From: Capillidium heterosporum | Lineage: Eukaryota > Entomophthoromycota > Entomophthoromycetes > Entomophthorales > Capillidiaceae | Direction of reading: 5' to 3' | NCBI GenBank assembly: GCA_016630905.1 | Contig: WBMQ01000002.1 | Coordinates: forward strand, 2,108,001-2,172,000 | DNA: 64,000 nucleotides | Part shown: positions 32,443-43,597 of the stretch, piece by piece | Position numbering within the stretch: position 1 is the stretch's first letter | Layout: the number at the start of each line of letters is the position of its first letter | The notes under the pieces: generated by a model | Database searches by the model: none | Told to the model about the DNA's origin: nothing | What the model saw: only the letters and a program-made list of their open reading frames with translations | Position numbers and translations under genes: made by a program

Positions 32443-33527
32443 TTAATTGATGAGCAATAAATGACCATTCTATATTAAAACAAGTTTACTTTTATAATTA
32501 TAATTTGTACAATATAGATTAAGCGTACAAGTAGTAAAAGTTGTTTTAACTGATCAATTTTCACATTTAATTTAGAGCTTATAATATTTTGGCTTCAAGA
32601 AAAAAGTGCACCCTTTTATCTAAATTGGCATGTAATTTGATTGATTCTTGAAGGCATTCACAAAAATTCAAGGCAAGGACTAAATACTGGACATCAGAAC
32701 ACCAACAGGCTACAAGCTATTGATATATCTTAATCCATACACATTCAAAATATGTATTTATAACTAGGTGTCTAAAGGGATGGAGTTCTTGGTTACTTCC
32801 ATCTCAGTTAACTTTGATCAAAACCAAAGTAAACTATGATTTCTTTATTGATGCAACTTTTGTCGAGTTGGATCGTAGTTATTGGAAACTATATGAAGGT
32901 TGAAGTGAAAATAATATAAATATGCAAATATTTTTTGTTAATTAGTTGGTAGCTAAAGTGGTTCTTTAAAGATTCTTTATAACCTTAGTGCATTCATTTC
33001 GATATAATGCTTACATATTTCATTTACCTAGGTCACAAACTCTAAAATTAGTGACTAGTCTGGCTTATAAGGTGATAATTTGTTGAATTGATCACGTTGA
33101 CTAGTTTACTCTAACAGTGAAGGCAGTTTTATACTTATACAAGACCGTAACCAGCTTGGCAGTGCACTAAATAGAATGGTTCTATCAAATAGTTACGTCA
33201 TCGCAATAAAATCGAAGGCAAAAATAAATAAAAGACATATACAAGGAGTCGGATATACAACTCCGTCCAACTTTCTCCAATTTTCATAAACTAAGTAGCC
33301 ACATTTGAATGCTTTTATTATAGGAAAATTAAAAAGCCAGCTATGTTTTATCTAGATATGGATATATTCAACTAAACCTTAGGATCAGGCACACGTTTTA
33401 CGATGACACATCGCTAAATGTATGGCTATTGAAGTATGGGTAAGCATCTTTCGAATTTGAAAATTTGAGAGAACAAGCGTATATAAAGGCTAAACAGAAA
33501 TAGCAAATTTAGAATCAAAAAACAAAA
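32443..33527. other. Spacer and promoter of trypsin gene T5
   Basis: Intergenic. The final 300 bp repeat the T4 promoter with about 80% identity: CGG-N10-CCG (33250), AACTAAACCTTAGGATCAGG (about 33369), GTAAGCATCTTTCGAA (about 33441) and a TATA box (GTATATAAAGGC, about 33479). Confidence 0.5.
33250..33265 (+). promoter_or_regulatory. CGG-N10-CCG element upstream of T5
   Basis: Perfect inverted CGG triplets with a ten-base spacer, 278 bp before the start codon. The inner ten bases differ from T4 at only two positions (ATATACAACT versus ACATACACCT). Confidence 0.55.
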
Positions 33528-34295
33528 ATGCTCGGAAAGTATCTAGTAGCTTTAGTCGCCTTAGCCTCCTCCATCAACGCCCTTCCCCCACAAGAGAGAA
33601 TCGTCGGTGGTACCGAAGTCACCCCCAAATTCAAGTACCCTTGGTTGGTTTCCCTCCAGATTAACGGAAAACATATCTGTGGTGGTATCATCCTCAATCG
33701 TAACACCATCCTAACTGCTGCTCACTGCTCGCAGAAACCTGTCTCTTCCTACACAGTCAACATCCACCGTCATAACGTACAGCAGTCAGCTAGTTCGGAA
33801 CAAGGCCAATCTATCAAAGTTGCTTCTATAAACTCCCATCCCCAGTACGACACCCAAAGTTTTGACAACGACATATCTATCTGGAAGCTAGCTACAAATG
33901 CCACCATTGACATTGGTACCATAATCTTGGATGACGGAAGCCTTGCTAACCAAGCTGGCCTTCAGGTAATTGCTGCTGGGTGGGGTATTACCTCTGCCCA
34001 CGATCCACAATCTCCACTGCTACGTGAAGTTAGTATCCCTTTAATCGACATCGATAGCTGTATCCGAATTTGGAATGGAAATACTGCTTTGTACTCTAGT
34101 AAAGTCTGTGCTGGTGGTGAAGGTGGTAGAGATACATGCACAGGTGATTCAGGAGGCCCACTGTTCATTTACAAGAACGGCAAAACCATCTTGATTGGAA
34201 TTACCTCCTTTGGGAAACCTTGTGCCCATAAAGGTTTCCCAAGTGTATTTAGTCGTATTTCCGCCTTCCACAAATTCATCCACCCATTTCTTTGA
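33528..34295 (+). CDS. Secreted trypsin-like serine protease T5
   Basis: Single exon, 255 residues. Signal peptide, propeptide ending in Arg (PPQER), IVGG, TAAHC His66, Asp (DNDISIWKL), Ser208 in TGDSGGP, pocket Asp retained (RDTC). It is two residues shorter in the loop before the fourth Cys. Closest relative of the broken T4. It converges on VPS45 with about 400 bp between the stop codons, an arrangement that recurs in mirror image at 53.6-57.4 kb. Confidence 0.95.
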   Translation: MLGKYLVALVALASSINALPPQERIVGGTEVTPKFKYPWLVSLQINGKHICGGIILNRNTILTAAHCSQKPVSSYTVNIHRHNVQQSASSEQGQSIKVASINSHPQYDTQSFDNDISIWKLATNATIDIGTIILDDGSLANQAGLQVIAAGWGITSAHDPQSPLLREVSIPLIDIDSCIRIWNGNTALYSSKVCAGGEGGRDTCTGDSGGPLFIYKNGKTILIGITSFGKPCAHKGFPSVFSRISAFHKFIHPFL

Positions 34296-34700
34296 TCGTT
34301 ATAATGGGTAATAAACTTTAATATGAGTGTCTTATACTGAAAAGTATTATTAAATTTTCGACAATACTTTAAAAATTAATTAAATGTCAAAGATATATTG
34401 AAAATAGAATATAAACTTAAATATGTTATTGAAGCTGTTGGTATTAGAAATAAATACCTTTTTCGTTTTAACAAATTTAGTTCAAACTTTTACTATATGC
34501 AACAAGAAATCATAAAAACATTATATGTATTAACCTAAAGTAAAAGTAGAACCGAAGACCTAAATGTAAAAAATATTAAATCCAACAAATATTTTAAAAG
34601 TATAGGTCAGCTTAATGTTTGAATGAGCAAACTTCTTCAATCAGTATTGAACATTAAAAGTACCACGGCCTTCTACAATACATTCAAACAACAACGTAAC
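34296..34700. other. Convergent intergenic region T5/VPS45
   Basis: AT-rich 3' flanks of the two genes; nothing else seen. Confidence 0.5.
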
Positions 34701-36646
34701 CTACAGTTGATCCAAGTATATCTGACTATTGACAATAGAGTCACCACCGATAACTACCCGAGTTTGTAAATTCTGTTGGTTGAACTGGTGGCAATGGTAA
34801 GCTTCTTCGTAGGTAACTCCACCATTTACAAATACGATGATCTCCTGTGGACTATAAATTCAAATAAGCATCAGTCTGAAATTATAAGGAAAAGCATACC
34901 TCAGTTGAGTAGATTGTCCGAGGTAAGGGTACTTGGTGGTCGAAAGCTTATGTTTTGTTATTGATTGTAAAATTTGAACTAGGTAGGGGGTATGTTGTGT
35001 GTAGACATTTTCAACTCCCTAAATAAACCTACTAAATAAAGTGGCTTGATGTTATACTATACCTTAAGACCTTTGATAACCGATTTCGACCGGGTAAAGA
35101 AATCACTTTCACCAAACAGATCGTTGTTCCGTTGGTCGTGGCCAGCCAAGTTCATCAGTTTAGGTAACAACTAACTTTAGTTTAGAAAATGTGCATTCCA
35201 AAATAACTCACATCTACCAGCTGTTTAGGTACTTGGTTTTGAGTGAGGATGGATTGTAGTTGGTTGGGTGTCATTGCTCCGTTCTGATTTTGGTACCTAA
35301 GGGAATACAGCATAGCCAATTTCAATTTACAGTCTTGAGGTATTGGTTCGGTCAATATCTGCTTCAAAGCCTGTCAAAAATCATAAGTACCATTGCTCAA
35401 AAGTAAACATGTACCTTCATGTCGTTGTTATGGTTATCATTACATGCCAAACTCTGTTCCAACTCAGAGACTTTAAGGCTAGCTCTCGCCTCAACCTGCG
35501 AGCTTAACTCACCAACCAACCCTACATGTTTACTTACGTTGCCAGCTAGCTTCTTAAACTGAGGGTAAGAATCTACAAATCGCTTCATATCACCAATGCT
35601 TTCAATCTTTTGAACCATCTTAGTTTGATTTTGGTACTGGTCAACATAGGTTTTGATAGTTGCACCTAGATCTCCAAAGTTCAAGTACTTGTTGGCCTTG
35701 AAAAAGTCGTCTACTTCCGAGTTGAGTACGATTTCGGTAGCTTTACCATCGACCGTCAAATTTACCCTTCCATTTACTAGGTTGAAGTAGTGGTGAACCA
35801 TGGCTTGGTAAGTCCATGGGAGTAACAGTGGAGTTACTGGGTCGAAACTTCGGTCTAAAATTAACAAAAGGGGCGGAGTATCAGTTGGCACAAATTGAAA
35901 GAGACTGATCTCCTGGTCCATAAATTGCTAACGACAAAAGATTGAATATAATTCTATTTTTAAGGAAGATTACTTGAACTTGTTCAGCCAGCACTTTAGT
36001 CTTCTTGAAATCGGAATCGTACCGAATCAACGGCTTCTTCTTCAAAGCTAGCAGTACCGAACTTAAACTTTGAGTCAAATTAGATAAAGTAGGTTCAACG
36101 TTAAACGTAAATAGATTGTTGTTAATAGCTAAAAAATCTCCGTAATACTCCTACGTTACTATAAATTAAAAAGTTAACAAGGTAAAGCCTACTTGAATTG
36201 AATTAATAACTTCCAGTTCATCTACTTCAGCCAAAGACTCTAAAGTCAACTTATCTATTACGTTGCTAAAAACTAAAAGTTAAAAAGTTAGTTCTACTGC
36301 TTACAAATACTACTTTACATAGGTAGTAGCTTTTAAATTTGGCCAACTTAACTTGACGTTTCAGACTATCGATGCTACTCTTATCGGGTCTTACAAAGAC
36401 GATACAGTTCAACTTTGCCAACCTATCCAAATTGAAATTGTCTATCTTGTCGATCAAATAGATTTCCAAAGTTAGCAATTGACTTTGGGTATATAGAACA
36501 GAGATATAACTTAGCTAAAAGATTGATAAATTGTTAGTTTAAAAATATATAGTTACGGTATAGGGATCTAGTAATAATATCTTCATGCCATCGACGCATT
36601 CCATCATACGTTCGATATAACTTTTCATTGAGCTAACTACATCCAT
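34701..36646 (-). CDS. VPS45: Vacuolar sorting SM protein VPS45
   Basis: Nine exons on the minus strand: 36557-36646, 36319-36514, 36193-36272, 35974-36150, 35415-35927, 35212-35370, 35063-35170, 34900-35018 and 34701-34851. They sum to 1593 nt, 530 residues. Sec1/Munc18 family features are MKSYIERMMECVDGMKILLLD at the N-terminus (first 20 residues diagnostic), VLYTQSQLL, PPLLLILDR followed by PWTYQAMVHH, YLNFGDLG, YPQFKKL-GNVSKH and YPYLGQS, all matching VPS45 in order. VPS45 binds the Tlg2/syntaxin-16 SNARE and drives fusion of Golgi-derived vesicles with endosomes. All eight introns are 44-48 nt or shorter with GT..AG ends. It is slightly shorter than the human protein (570). Decayed copies lie at 53.6 and 55.3-56.3 kb. 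Confidence 0.93.
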
Positions 36647-37339
36647 CTTGAACCTATACTTCCTATCTTTTAAAACAATAAAGATTCTTGGATTTTGAAT
36701 TTGAGTTGATGATGACAAGGTTTGGAAAAATTAAAACTCCGAATAGCAAATAACAAGCTATTTAAAAAGGAATGTAGGAAGTATGCATATGAAATGATAT
36801 ATAATTAACATACTTTATATACATTAATTAGCAGTATAAAAGCGTGCTTATTATAGTATATAGATGTTTAGCTATAGAACTAAATAAGCTCAATTACACA
36901 ATACTCAAGATATTTTATTTTTTGATATCAGTATTTATAAGGATTGTAGAATCAATTAGACAAGTGTTTATTTAAGAACATTGATATAGATTGGAAAAAG
37001 TTTAGGATATTAGCTTTTCTTTATAAAGACAAGAAACAAAATGGTGGTATGCAATAATATACTATGTTTATAAATGTTACAAAGATTGTATCGAAATTTC
37101 AACCAAACGATATAGTAATAAATTTAGGCAAGATATAAGCGTACAAGTAGTTTTTAAGCTCTTGTCATGAAGGAATAAACTTTTATGAATATCAAAGTAA
37201 CAATCGAGCTGTAGGTTTATTTGACTGGGCATATTTAAGCTATATACTAACTACCGTATACTTTGATCTAAACATTCATAACCTACTTGCCAAATAAAAT
37301 CAATAGAACCAACAAACCACATACAAAAGTTTACTACAC
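36647..37339. other. AT-rich intergenic DNA
   Basis: Upstream of VPS45 and downstream of the TMEM135-like gene. No gene or repeat recognised. Confidence 0.5.
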
Positions 37340-39010
37340 TTATCGGTACTTGAAGTAAATCCAATCCAAGCCCAAATTCAAATTCAAAGGTAAGCTTGTA
37401 TCCAACAATCTATAGCAAGTCAACATAGCTGCCAAACTAACTATTTGAATCAAATCACTACTATTCCTTTTGACATTTCCGATCCCTTTAACAACTAGTC
37501 GATCCATCAACATAGTACTATTGAATCCAAATTCCTTAGAAAACTTGACATTAACATTAGAAAAGTAATCAAAGGTATCGACCAAACTCTTACACAAAAT
37601 AGCCTGGTTGAACAACTTCAAATTGAATTGAATAGTCGGGTAAACTAAAGCTGAAGTCAAGAGACTGGAGACATAGATCAAATACTTGTCAGAGTTGATA
37701 AAGGCTCGATACTTGCACAAAATTAACTTAAAGATAAAGTTGAAGGTAGCGAGGTAAGTGGAAAACTTCAAAGATTTTAGCAAGGTACTCGAAGTCAATA
37801 CCTTGACCACCATTTTATAGAACTTGGTTGGGCTCTTGACGACTTGGTTCAACTCCAACTCGACTTTGACGCCTTTATCTCTATCTCCTTCACCATTAAC
37901 CCTCTTCTTCCAGAACTTCCAACCTTTGTCGACTTTTTTGAAGGTAAATAACGGTATAACAGCTACTAGAAAACTGTACAGAAAGATCTGTAAACTCGAG
38001 TTAAGGTGACCCTTCCAGCAGATGTCGAATTTGGGGTGGAAGACTTTACAGGTAGGCAGGCCAAAGTAAGGGTCAACTTTGTTGCCGTCGATATCCAACT
38101 TGCGCGCCAAACCTACCAACGAGTTGTTGTGCCTACCTAGCTGGATGGTATCCTTATTGACATTGGAGAAATAGTTGAGTAATTGCTGATTGAATCCTAG
38201 ACCTTTAACGATACTCTCTTTAGTGACCTTAACTAGCCCTATCAAGCCGTCATTATCACTAACTCTAGTGACACTACCTTTAGTGCTGCTTATCAAAGAG
38301 TTGAATTGGTAGCTACTACATAGACAAAAGGTTACGTAGTTGACCAAGGATGACACAATATTCAAGTTGAAGTTGAAGGTAGGAGTGACGATGGACCATT
38401 TCTTATTCAACCTAATCGTACGTAACTTCAAGAACTTGTATAGATTGATGATATTTAACACAATCAAGACCAATCGAACTTTATACAGGCTGTGTTTACT
38501 TGTCGGTTTGAAATAATAGTTAATAAGGCTAGTTAACACCAAACTCTTCAAAAAATTTTGGACAATTAAGTTCAACTCTTGCTTTGTCAACTTGTTGGTA
38601 TCTTTGCTACTAAATATATTCAAAGGGTTTAACGAGTTGGTGGTACTTTGAGGTGGGTATATAGTATCTTGTGAACTGTTGGAGCTTAACAACTTATCCA
38701 AAACATGTAAGCTTAACAATTTAAAAGTAACGCTGTTGAAGTTGACTCGCTCCTTAACTACGTCGAAATAGTTGAGTTCCTTGAAATTGGGTTTCGTCTT
38801 GTAGAAGCTATAGAAGTCTAAAGCTAAACCTATGGTGGATAACTTGACTATAGGTAAACTAAAATTGACCAACGAAAGCTTGACTTCTCGGTTGAATATA
38901 CGACTCAAACTGCTACCCCGACCACTCGAATTTATATCATTGGAACTGTTGGTACCCTTCTTGTTTGTCGAAAAGAAGTTGTACATCTTGGTTATACTAT
39001 TGGATAGCAT
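37340..39010 (-). CDS. TMEM135-like multi-pass membrane protein
   Basis: Single exon, 556 residues. It is Asn/Ser-rich at the N-terminus and has several hydrophobic segments (about 55-70, 160-180, 195-210, 345-365, 430-450, 465-485, 525-540). A cysteine-histidine motif, LPTCKVFHPKFDICWKGH, lies around residues 318-335. The C-x3-HP-x4-C signature within a multi-helix protein is what I associate with the TMEM135/peroxisomal-mitochondrial membrane family in fungi. That assignment rests on memory of the motif, not a search. A second in-frame Met at residue 9 could also be the start. The molecular role of the family is poorly defined (peroxisome/mitochondrial dynamics). Confidence 0.6.
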   Translation of the reverse strand: MLSNSITKMYNFFSTNKKGTNSSNDINSSGRGSSLSRIFNREVKLSLVNFSLPIVKLSTIGLALDFYSFYKTKPNFKELNYFDVVKERVNFNSVTFKLLSLHVLDKLLSSNSSQDTIYPPQSTTNSLNPLNIFSSKDTNKLTKQELNLIVQNFLKSLVLTSLINYYFKPTSKHSLYKVRLVLIVLNIINLYKFLKLRTIRLNKKWSIVTPTFNFNLNIVSSLVNYVTFCLCSSYQFNSLISSTKGSVTRVSDNDGLIGLVKVTKESIVKGLGFNQQLLNYFSNVNKDTIQLGRHNNSLVGLARKLDIDGNKVDPYFGLPTCKVFHPKFDICWKGHLNSSLQIFLYSFLVAVIPLFTFKKVDKGWKFWKKRVNGEGDRDKGVKVELELNQVVKSPTKFYKMVVKVLTSSTLLKSLKFSTYLATFNFIFKLILCKYRAFINSDKYLIYVSSLLTSALVYPTIQFNLKLFNQAILCKSLVDTFDYFSNVNVKFSKEFGFNSTMLMDRLVVKGIGNVKRNSSDLIQIVSLAAMLTCYRLLDTSLPLNLNLGLDWIYFKYR

Positions 39011-39684
39011 CTTGGTTATCTAACTTCAAATCTTCTCTTGCAGCCTTGATAACAGTTGAAAGTCTTATCAAATTTGCAAGTTTATATAATTGGACTTGGA
39101 TCCCGCTTAATTGGAAAAGGACGTCATCGTTGAAATTTAATCGCAAATAGCAAATTGCAGATCTCGAAAGTTTGCTATAAATTTGTCAGATATCAACTTT
39201 ATTACAGTAGTATACAACAAAACAGCCAAAGCCTTCAAAGATATTTATCAGTATCTATCGACCTTTACAATACTATATGGAGTTTTCAGCAATACAGATA
39301 AGTTTTGTAGGATAATTATTTCAAATTTAAAGCTAGCGATAACAGTTAAAGATATTGTAATTTATCTCATCAACCCAAGATGAAAGAAGCAACGTAGACC
39401 TAGAGATCTGATATTTAAGCTAAAGATAGTACATAAACAGATTTCTTTGTATAATTCCATTTTATATAAAGACAAGGTATAAATTAGTGAAGCCATCAAA
39501 CATACCAACCTTTTATATGCAATAAAGTCAACAAAACTTTGATTATCATTTTTTAACTCAAGCATATTTGTATATAATATAGCATAAACCAAAATAAAAG
39601 TAAATTTTAAAACTTGATATAAGTTTATTCATATATATAACTTTTAAAATTACAAGCAAATGTACATAGAGGTTGAGATTTAAA
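39011..39684. other. AT-rich intergenic DNA
   Basis: No supported gene. A 66-codon plus-strand frame (39183-39383) has no recognised features. Confidence 0.4.
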
Positions 39685-39978
39685 TCAGCCTATTACCAAG
39701 CTATCCTTAAGATTTGGGTCGTCACTGAGAGTAAGTACTGCAAAGCTTCGTACAACCCTGTCCATACTAAATGGATTAAGGGTGTACTGGTCTGTGATTT
39801 TAAGCTGATTGAAGCTTTTAACCAGCTGGTTGATCCAGTCGTCCCTAGCTTTAGGGTTATCGACCAGCTTGAGCTTACTGAATTGTTGGACAAGGTTGTC
39901 CAATTCGTGTTTGTGGGTAGAGGTTCGAAATTTACTGTAAGAAAATGCCCAAAGCTTATTATTAAGACTTGAAGACAT
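39685..39978 (-). CDS. Small hypothetical protein
   Basis: An ATG-started frame of 97 residues, rich in Lys, Asn and Leu, without membrane segments; possibly helical (LDNLVQQFSKLKLVD, WINQLVKSFNQLKI). The same frame stays open upstream to 40188, and that extension (Ser/Leu/Arg-rich, no acidic residues near its start) would look like a mitochondrial presequence, but it contains no ATG. If the extension is coding, a short upstream exon must supply the start. No family recognised. GC content is coding-like compared with flanking DNA. Confidence 0.4.
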   Translation of the reverse strand: MSSSLNNKLWAFSYSKFRTSTHKHELDNLVQQFSKLKLVDNPKARDDWINQLVKSFNQLKITDQYTLNPFSMDRVVRSFAVLTLSDDPNLKDSLVIG

Positions 39979-40188
39979 AGTGTTGGAGGAGGGAAGGAGG
40001 ATGAGGGGAATAGAAGTTGCTTTGATCACTGGTTGTAGAGCCTTTGGGGTACGAGTTAGTACCGAGGACCGAGAACTATAGGAGATAAGGAGGCTGGGGA
40101 GAGATCGGATTAACAAGGTAGGAGATAGTTTGATCTTTAGGTTAAAGGTCCTTGGGGTTGGGGTCAGTTCGTTTGCATCATTTGAGAA

Positions 40189-40377
40189 CTAATCAGTTGC
40201 CAAATTGAAATGAAGATGAGCGTCAGCTTGTAGTTGGAGTTGGGAGTTTTCAGCAGTGCTTTCATTGGCTTGGTTTAAAGATGGGTTGGTTTTAGCTACA
40301 AAGTAGCTGATGAGGCTTAGCATTAAGCTGCAGGCCAAAAGGCATAAGATGAGGATAAAGTAAAGTACAAGGAGCAT
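40189..40377 (-). CDS. Small single-pass membrane protein (hypothetical)
   Basis: 62 codons from an ATG at 40377. The first 28 residues form one hydrophobic helix (LLVLYFILILCLLACSLML), followed by a polar Asn/Gln-rich tail ending in TAG. The stop is in the same frame as the open extension of the next small gene, separated from it only by this TAG. No splice pair that would join the two was found. A tiny secreted or membrane peptide is possible. No family recognised. Confidence 0.35.
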   Translation of the reverse strand: MLLVLYFILILCLLACSLMLSLISYFVAKTNPSLNQANESTAENSQLQLQADAHLHFNLATD

Positions 40378-40920
40378 GCGTCCATTCTTGTAAAAATCGG
40401 ATGGGATGAGTGAAGCTTGAAAAGTTTCAATTATTCGATAAAGTTTAATTTATATCTGAATTGATTTAGAAAGGTAGTAAAGGATTTGGCCAATTGTTCT
40501 AAGAAATAAGTTGATTCCACAGTTCGCAGCATCGCATTTAAGGTAGTTTTGGCACTTTTGCTAGAAAGTATAGTGTTTTTAGCAAATAAGGATAACTAAA
40601 TAATTCAGTACTCAAGCTTTAATTTGATTATTTGACTGCCTGGTAACGAAAAAACAAGATAAAGAGGTTAAAACTAAGCGTAGACTATAGGTATCCAAGT
40701 CTAGGTGATGTCTACGATAATATTTGAAGTCTAAATCCTACATCGGTGTAGTCATTTTAGCTTTTGCTAAAGCGGATAGTCCTTTGAAGGATTAGCTACG
40801 TCACCTTTAGATTTCTTCAAAGATTTCAATTTCCTTTTGAGCCTATGAGCTCAATCCAGAAGTTCAAAACTTTTCCAGTTTTTGAAAATTTTGACATCCA
40901 CTCTCAGATTCCAACCCATC
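40378..40920. other. Intergenic region upstream of COA1
   Basis: No gene recognised. Probably contains the divergent promoters of the small membrane-protein frame (-) and COA1 (+). Confidence 0.4.
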
Positions 40921-41587
40921 ATGTTCAAAAGACTATCAGCACCACTACTTCAAGCCAACCTACTAAAGAGATTCGAGTTACCCAAAACTCCAACTTTACT
41001 TTCCAAACCAGCCTTAGCCTTCCAATATAAAAGCTATTCCACCAACACCAATGACCTATTGAGTTCCAGTGACAAGACCAAATTCAGCTTGAATCGTCAA
41101 CTCCCTGACATAAAGGACAACCGGTTCCGCAACACAACTATTGTAATAACTGGTATAGTGCTATGGGGTTTAGCATTGTCGATAGCATTCAACTACCACA
41201 AATTAAACACTTCCATAGTTAAAGCTACTAGATTTGCCGTCAAGTACCACCCTTTAGTTCAACAGAAGTTGGGTGAAAATGTCGATTTAACTTTAACCAA
41301 ATGGATAAGTGGCGATATCAACCATATGAAGGGGAATGTCGATATTAAGTATAGGATTAAGGGTTCTAAAGGTATTGCATTTTTGAATAATTTTTAAATT
41401 TGGTTAAGTTTATTAACTTGAATTTACTTTTTATAATATCGTAGGAGATGGTTTAGTCAAGTTTAGATCCACTAGATACAAGGGAGTATGGAAGATCCAC
41501 AGCTTCACTTTGATAGTTGATAATGAGACCTTCAACTTATTAGATGAGTCCAACTTCTCAACTTTGTTGGCCCAGCATGAAGAATAA
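40921..41587 (+). CDS. COA1: Cytochrome c oxidase assembly factor COA1-like
   Basis: Two exons, 40921-41371 and 41445-41587 (intron 73 nt), 197 residues. A basic mitochondrial presequence (MFKRLSAPLLQANLLKRF) and one inner-membrane helix (about residues 76-98, TIVITGIVLWGLALSIAFNY) are followed by the Coa1 domain with LGENVDL, ISGDINHMKGNVDI and RIKGSKG, split by the intron, then VKFRSTR and W-KIHSF. Coa1 family proteins help assemble complex IV (Cox1 maturation) and, in animals, complex I. The intron was placed because the first frame ends right after KGSKG, whereas the domain continues perfectly after the acceptor. The frame 5' of the chosen ATG has only non-ATG codons. A TIM21-like protein is the less likely alternative. 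Confidence 0.8.
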
Positions 41588-42484
41588 AATCTTTCTGAGT
41601 TGCAGCTATAGTCTACTTTTAAAGAGCTATCTGTGAATAAGATAAGTACATTGAACGTTTCTTTATATATTTTTTACTTGGTAGTTTGTTTTGATAATTA
41701 TTTAATAAGTAAACATCGAAATAGCTGGAATTTATTTTTGAAATTCTAAAAAGATAGGAAGCAATATAAGGGCAGCATTTAATAAATTGAATTTATTTGC
41801 TTTTAAATTTTAATTGGAGTAGGCAAGCTTGATAATGGCACCATCTTGCTATAAACTCCTGCCATTATTTTTGTAATCTACATTTGAAATCTTTTTTCGA
41901 TATGCCTTTTATTTTGTACTATAGGATAAGGAACGATTTCGCATTCTATTTACGATGTTACTGTTAGAATTCTTTATTTTTTCAACCTTTTTGTTGCATC
42001 AAATATATAATATATCTTGTCCTAAAGGTAGGATGGCCATTTTCCTAACGAAGCAGTTTTATTTTGTAGGCATCAGTTTACCTAAAATTTCCCATTGTAA
42101 CTATGGTTTGCTACCTATACCATATAAAAGAGTTGTGTCAAAATCTAATATTCTTTTATATTTGGCTACATCCTTCAACTTTCAATCCAGCTTATTAGCA
42201 CTACATGTTTTTACTCAACATAATGGCATTCTATTCTATATCCCCTATATTTTCCTATTTATTTTTGTTTATTTGAGCTTGAATTGATCTAACGTAAGTA
42301 ACAATAGAAGCTTTAGGCTATAAAGTAGACGGAAGTTCTCTATATTATGGCAAATTGCACTTCATTTCAAGTACTTACACCGCAAAGCTCACTCGTAAAC
42401 ACATATACATCTATACTAAAAATATTTATAAAAGACAGAAATAACAACAACAGTTTAGCTTTTAATTAGTTACTAACACTGCCT
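41588..42484. other. Intergenic DNA with a hydrophobic frame
   Basis: A 110-codon ATG-started plus-strand frame at 41955-42287 is rich in Phe, Ile and Leu with two hydrophobic ends, but base composition rather than selection may explain this. No family recognised. Otherwise nothing. Confidence 0.25.
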
Positions 42485-43597
42485 CTACAAACTCCTGTAG
42501 ATCTGTTGACCACTAAAGTAGGTGGCTTGAACTTTGGCCAAATCACTAGGTTCCTTGAAATCTGGGCCTTTGAAAAACTCGTCTTTGTTCAAATTCAACC
42601 AACTCTCCTTGACTACGACGAAATCTGCCAACTTGCCAACCTCGATACTACCGATACGATCCTCGTAGAAGCCAGCATAGGCAGCATCATAAGTAAAGCC
42701 CTTGAGTGCTTGGTAAGGACTAACCCGTTCTTCAGGGTACCAACCTCCTTCACCGTGGGGGGAGTTGCCTTTGGTGTCGAGTCTAGTGACTGCAGCGTAG
42801 AAGCCAAAGAGGGGGTTGACTTTCTCAACGGGGAAGTCGGAGGAAAAGGGCAGGTGCTTGACTCCCGAGTTGAGGAGGGACTTCCAAGCGTAACTGGTCT
42901 CCAAGCGCTTCTCACCGAGGCGAAGTTTAGCGTAACCCATGTCGGAGGTAGCGTGGGTAGGCTGCATCGAAGGGATGACACTCAGCTTGGCGTATCTAGG
43001 TAGGTCGTCGGGATGTAAGATCTGCGAATGCTCGATGCGGTGTCTACCCTGCTTAAAGACGGGGGTGTTGTTCTTATAGCAGTTGAGGTGGTCCTTCAAT
43101 GAGGCCAGCTGGTCCAAAGATACTCTATTGGCACGGTCTCCGATGGCGTGGGTGTTGACCTGGAACCCACGTTTGGCCCACCGACGCATACGCTTCTGGA
43201 TCATAGCCGAGTCGATGAGAATGGTGCCACTCTTGGAACCATCGTCAGAGTAAGGCTCCAACATGGCTGCACCCCAAGAACCTAAAGCACCATCCAAGAA
43301 TAGCTTGACAGCTCTGAAAGAGAACTTGTCCTGATCCAGGTAATTGAAGGTAGGCATGGTGAAGTTTGCCAAGGGGCCATTGGATACGTCGTCGTCGTCG
43401 CAAAAAGTGGCAGCCTTGTTACACCACAGCATAGCGTGAACTCTAGTGTTTAAACTACCGTTCTCGACGGCCTCTTGGTAGATCTCTATGTCGAAGGGTG
43501 AGGCTGCGGCGTCATGGACCGAAGTTAAACCGTATTTGTGCATTTCCTCCTGGACTCCAACTAAAGCTTTACGAGCTTCCGGTTTAGTAGTCTTGGG
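42437..43597. repeat. Near-identical tract shared with 52303-53463 (inverted)
   Basis: From the codons for KTTKPEARKAL to about 45 bp past the stop, the two amidohydrolase genes agree base for base wherever compared, apart from one inserted T in the other copy. Upstream of this point the genes differ at roughly a tenth or more of positions, and downstream similarity ends abruptly. Confidence 0.85.

Noticed and set aside
34776-34964. 62-codon plus-strand frame in the VPS45 gene
   Set aside because: Antisense to VPS45 exons 8-9.
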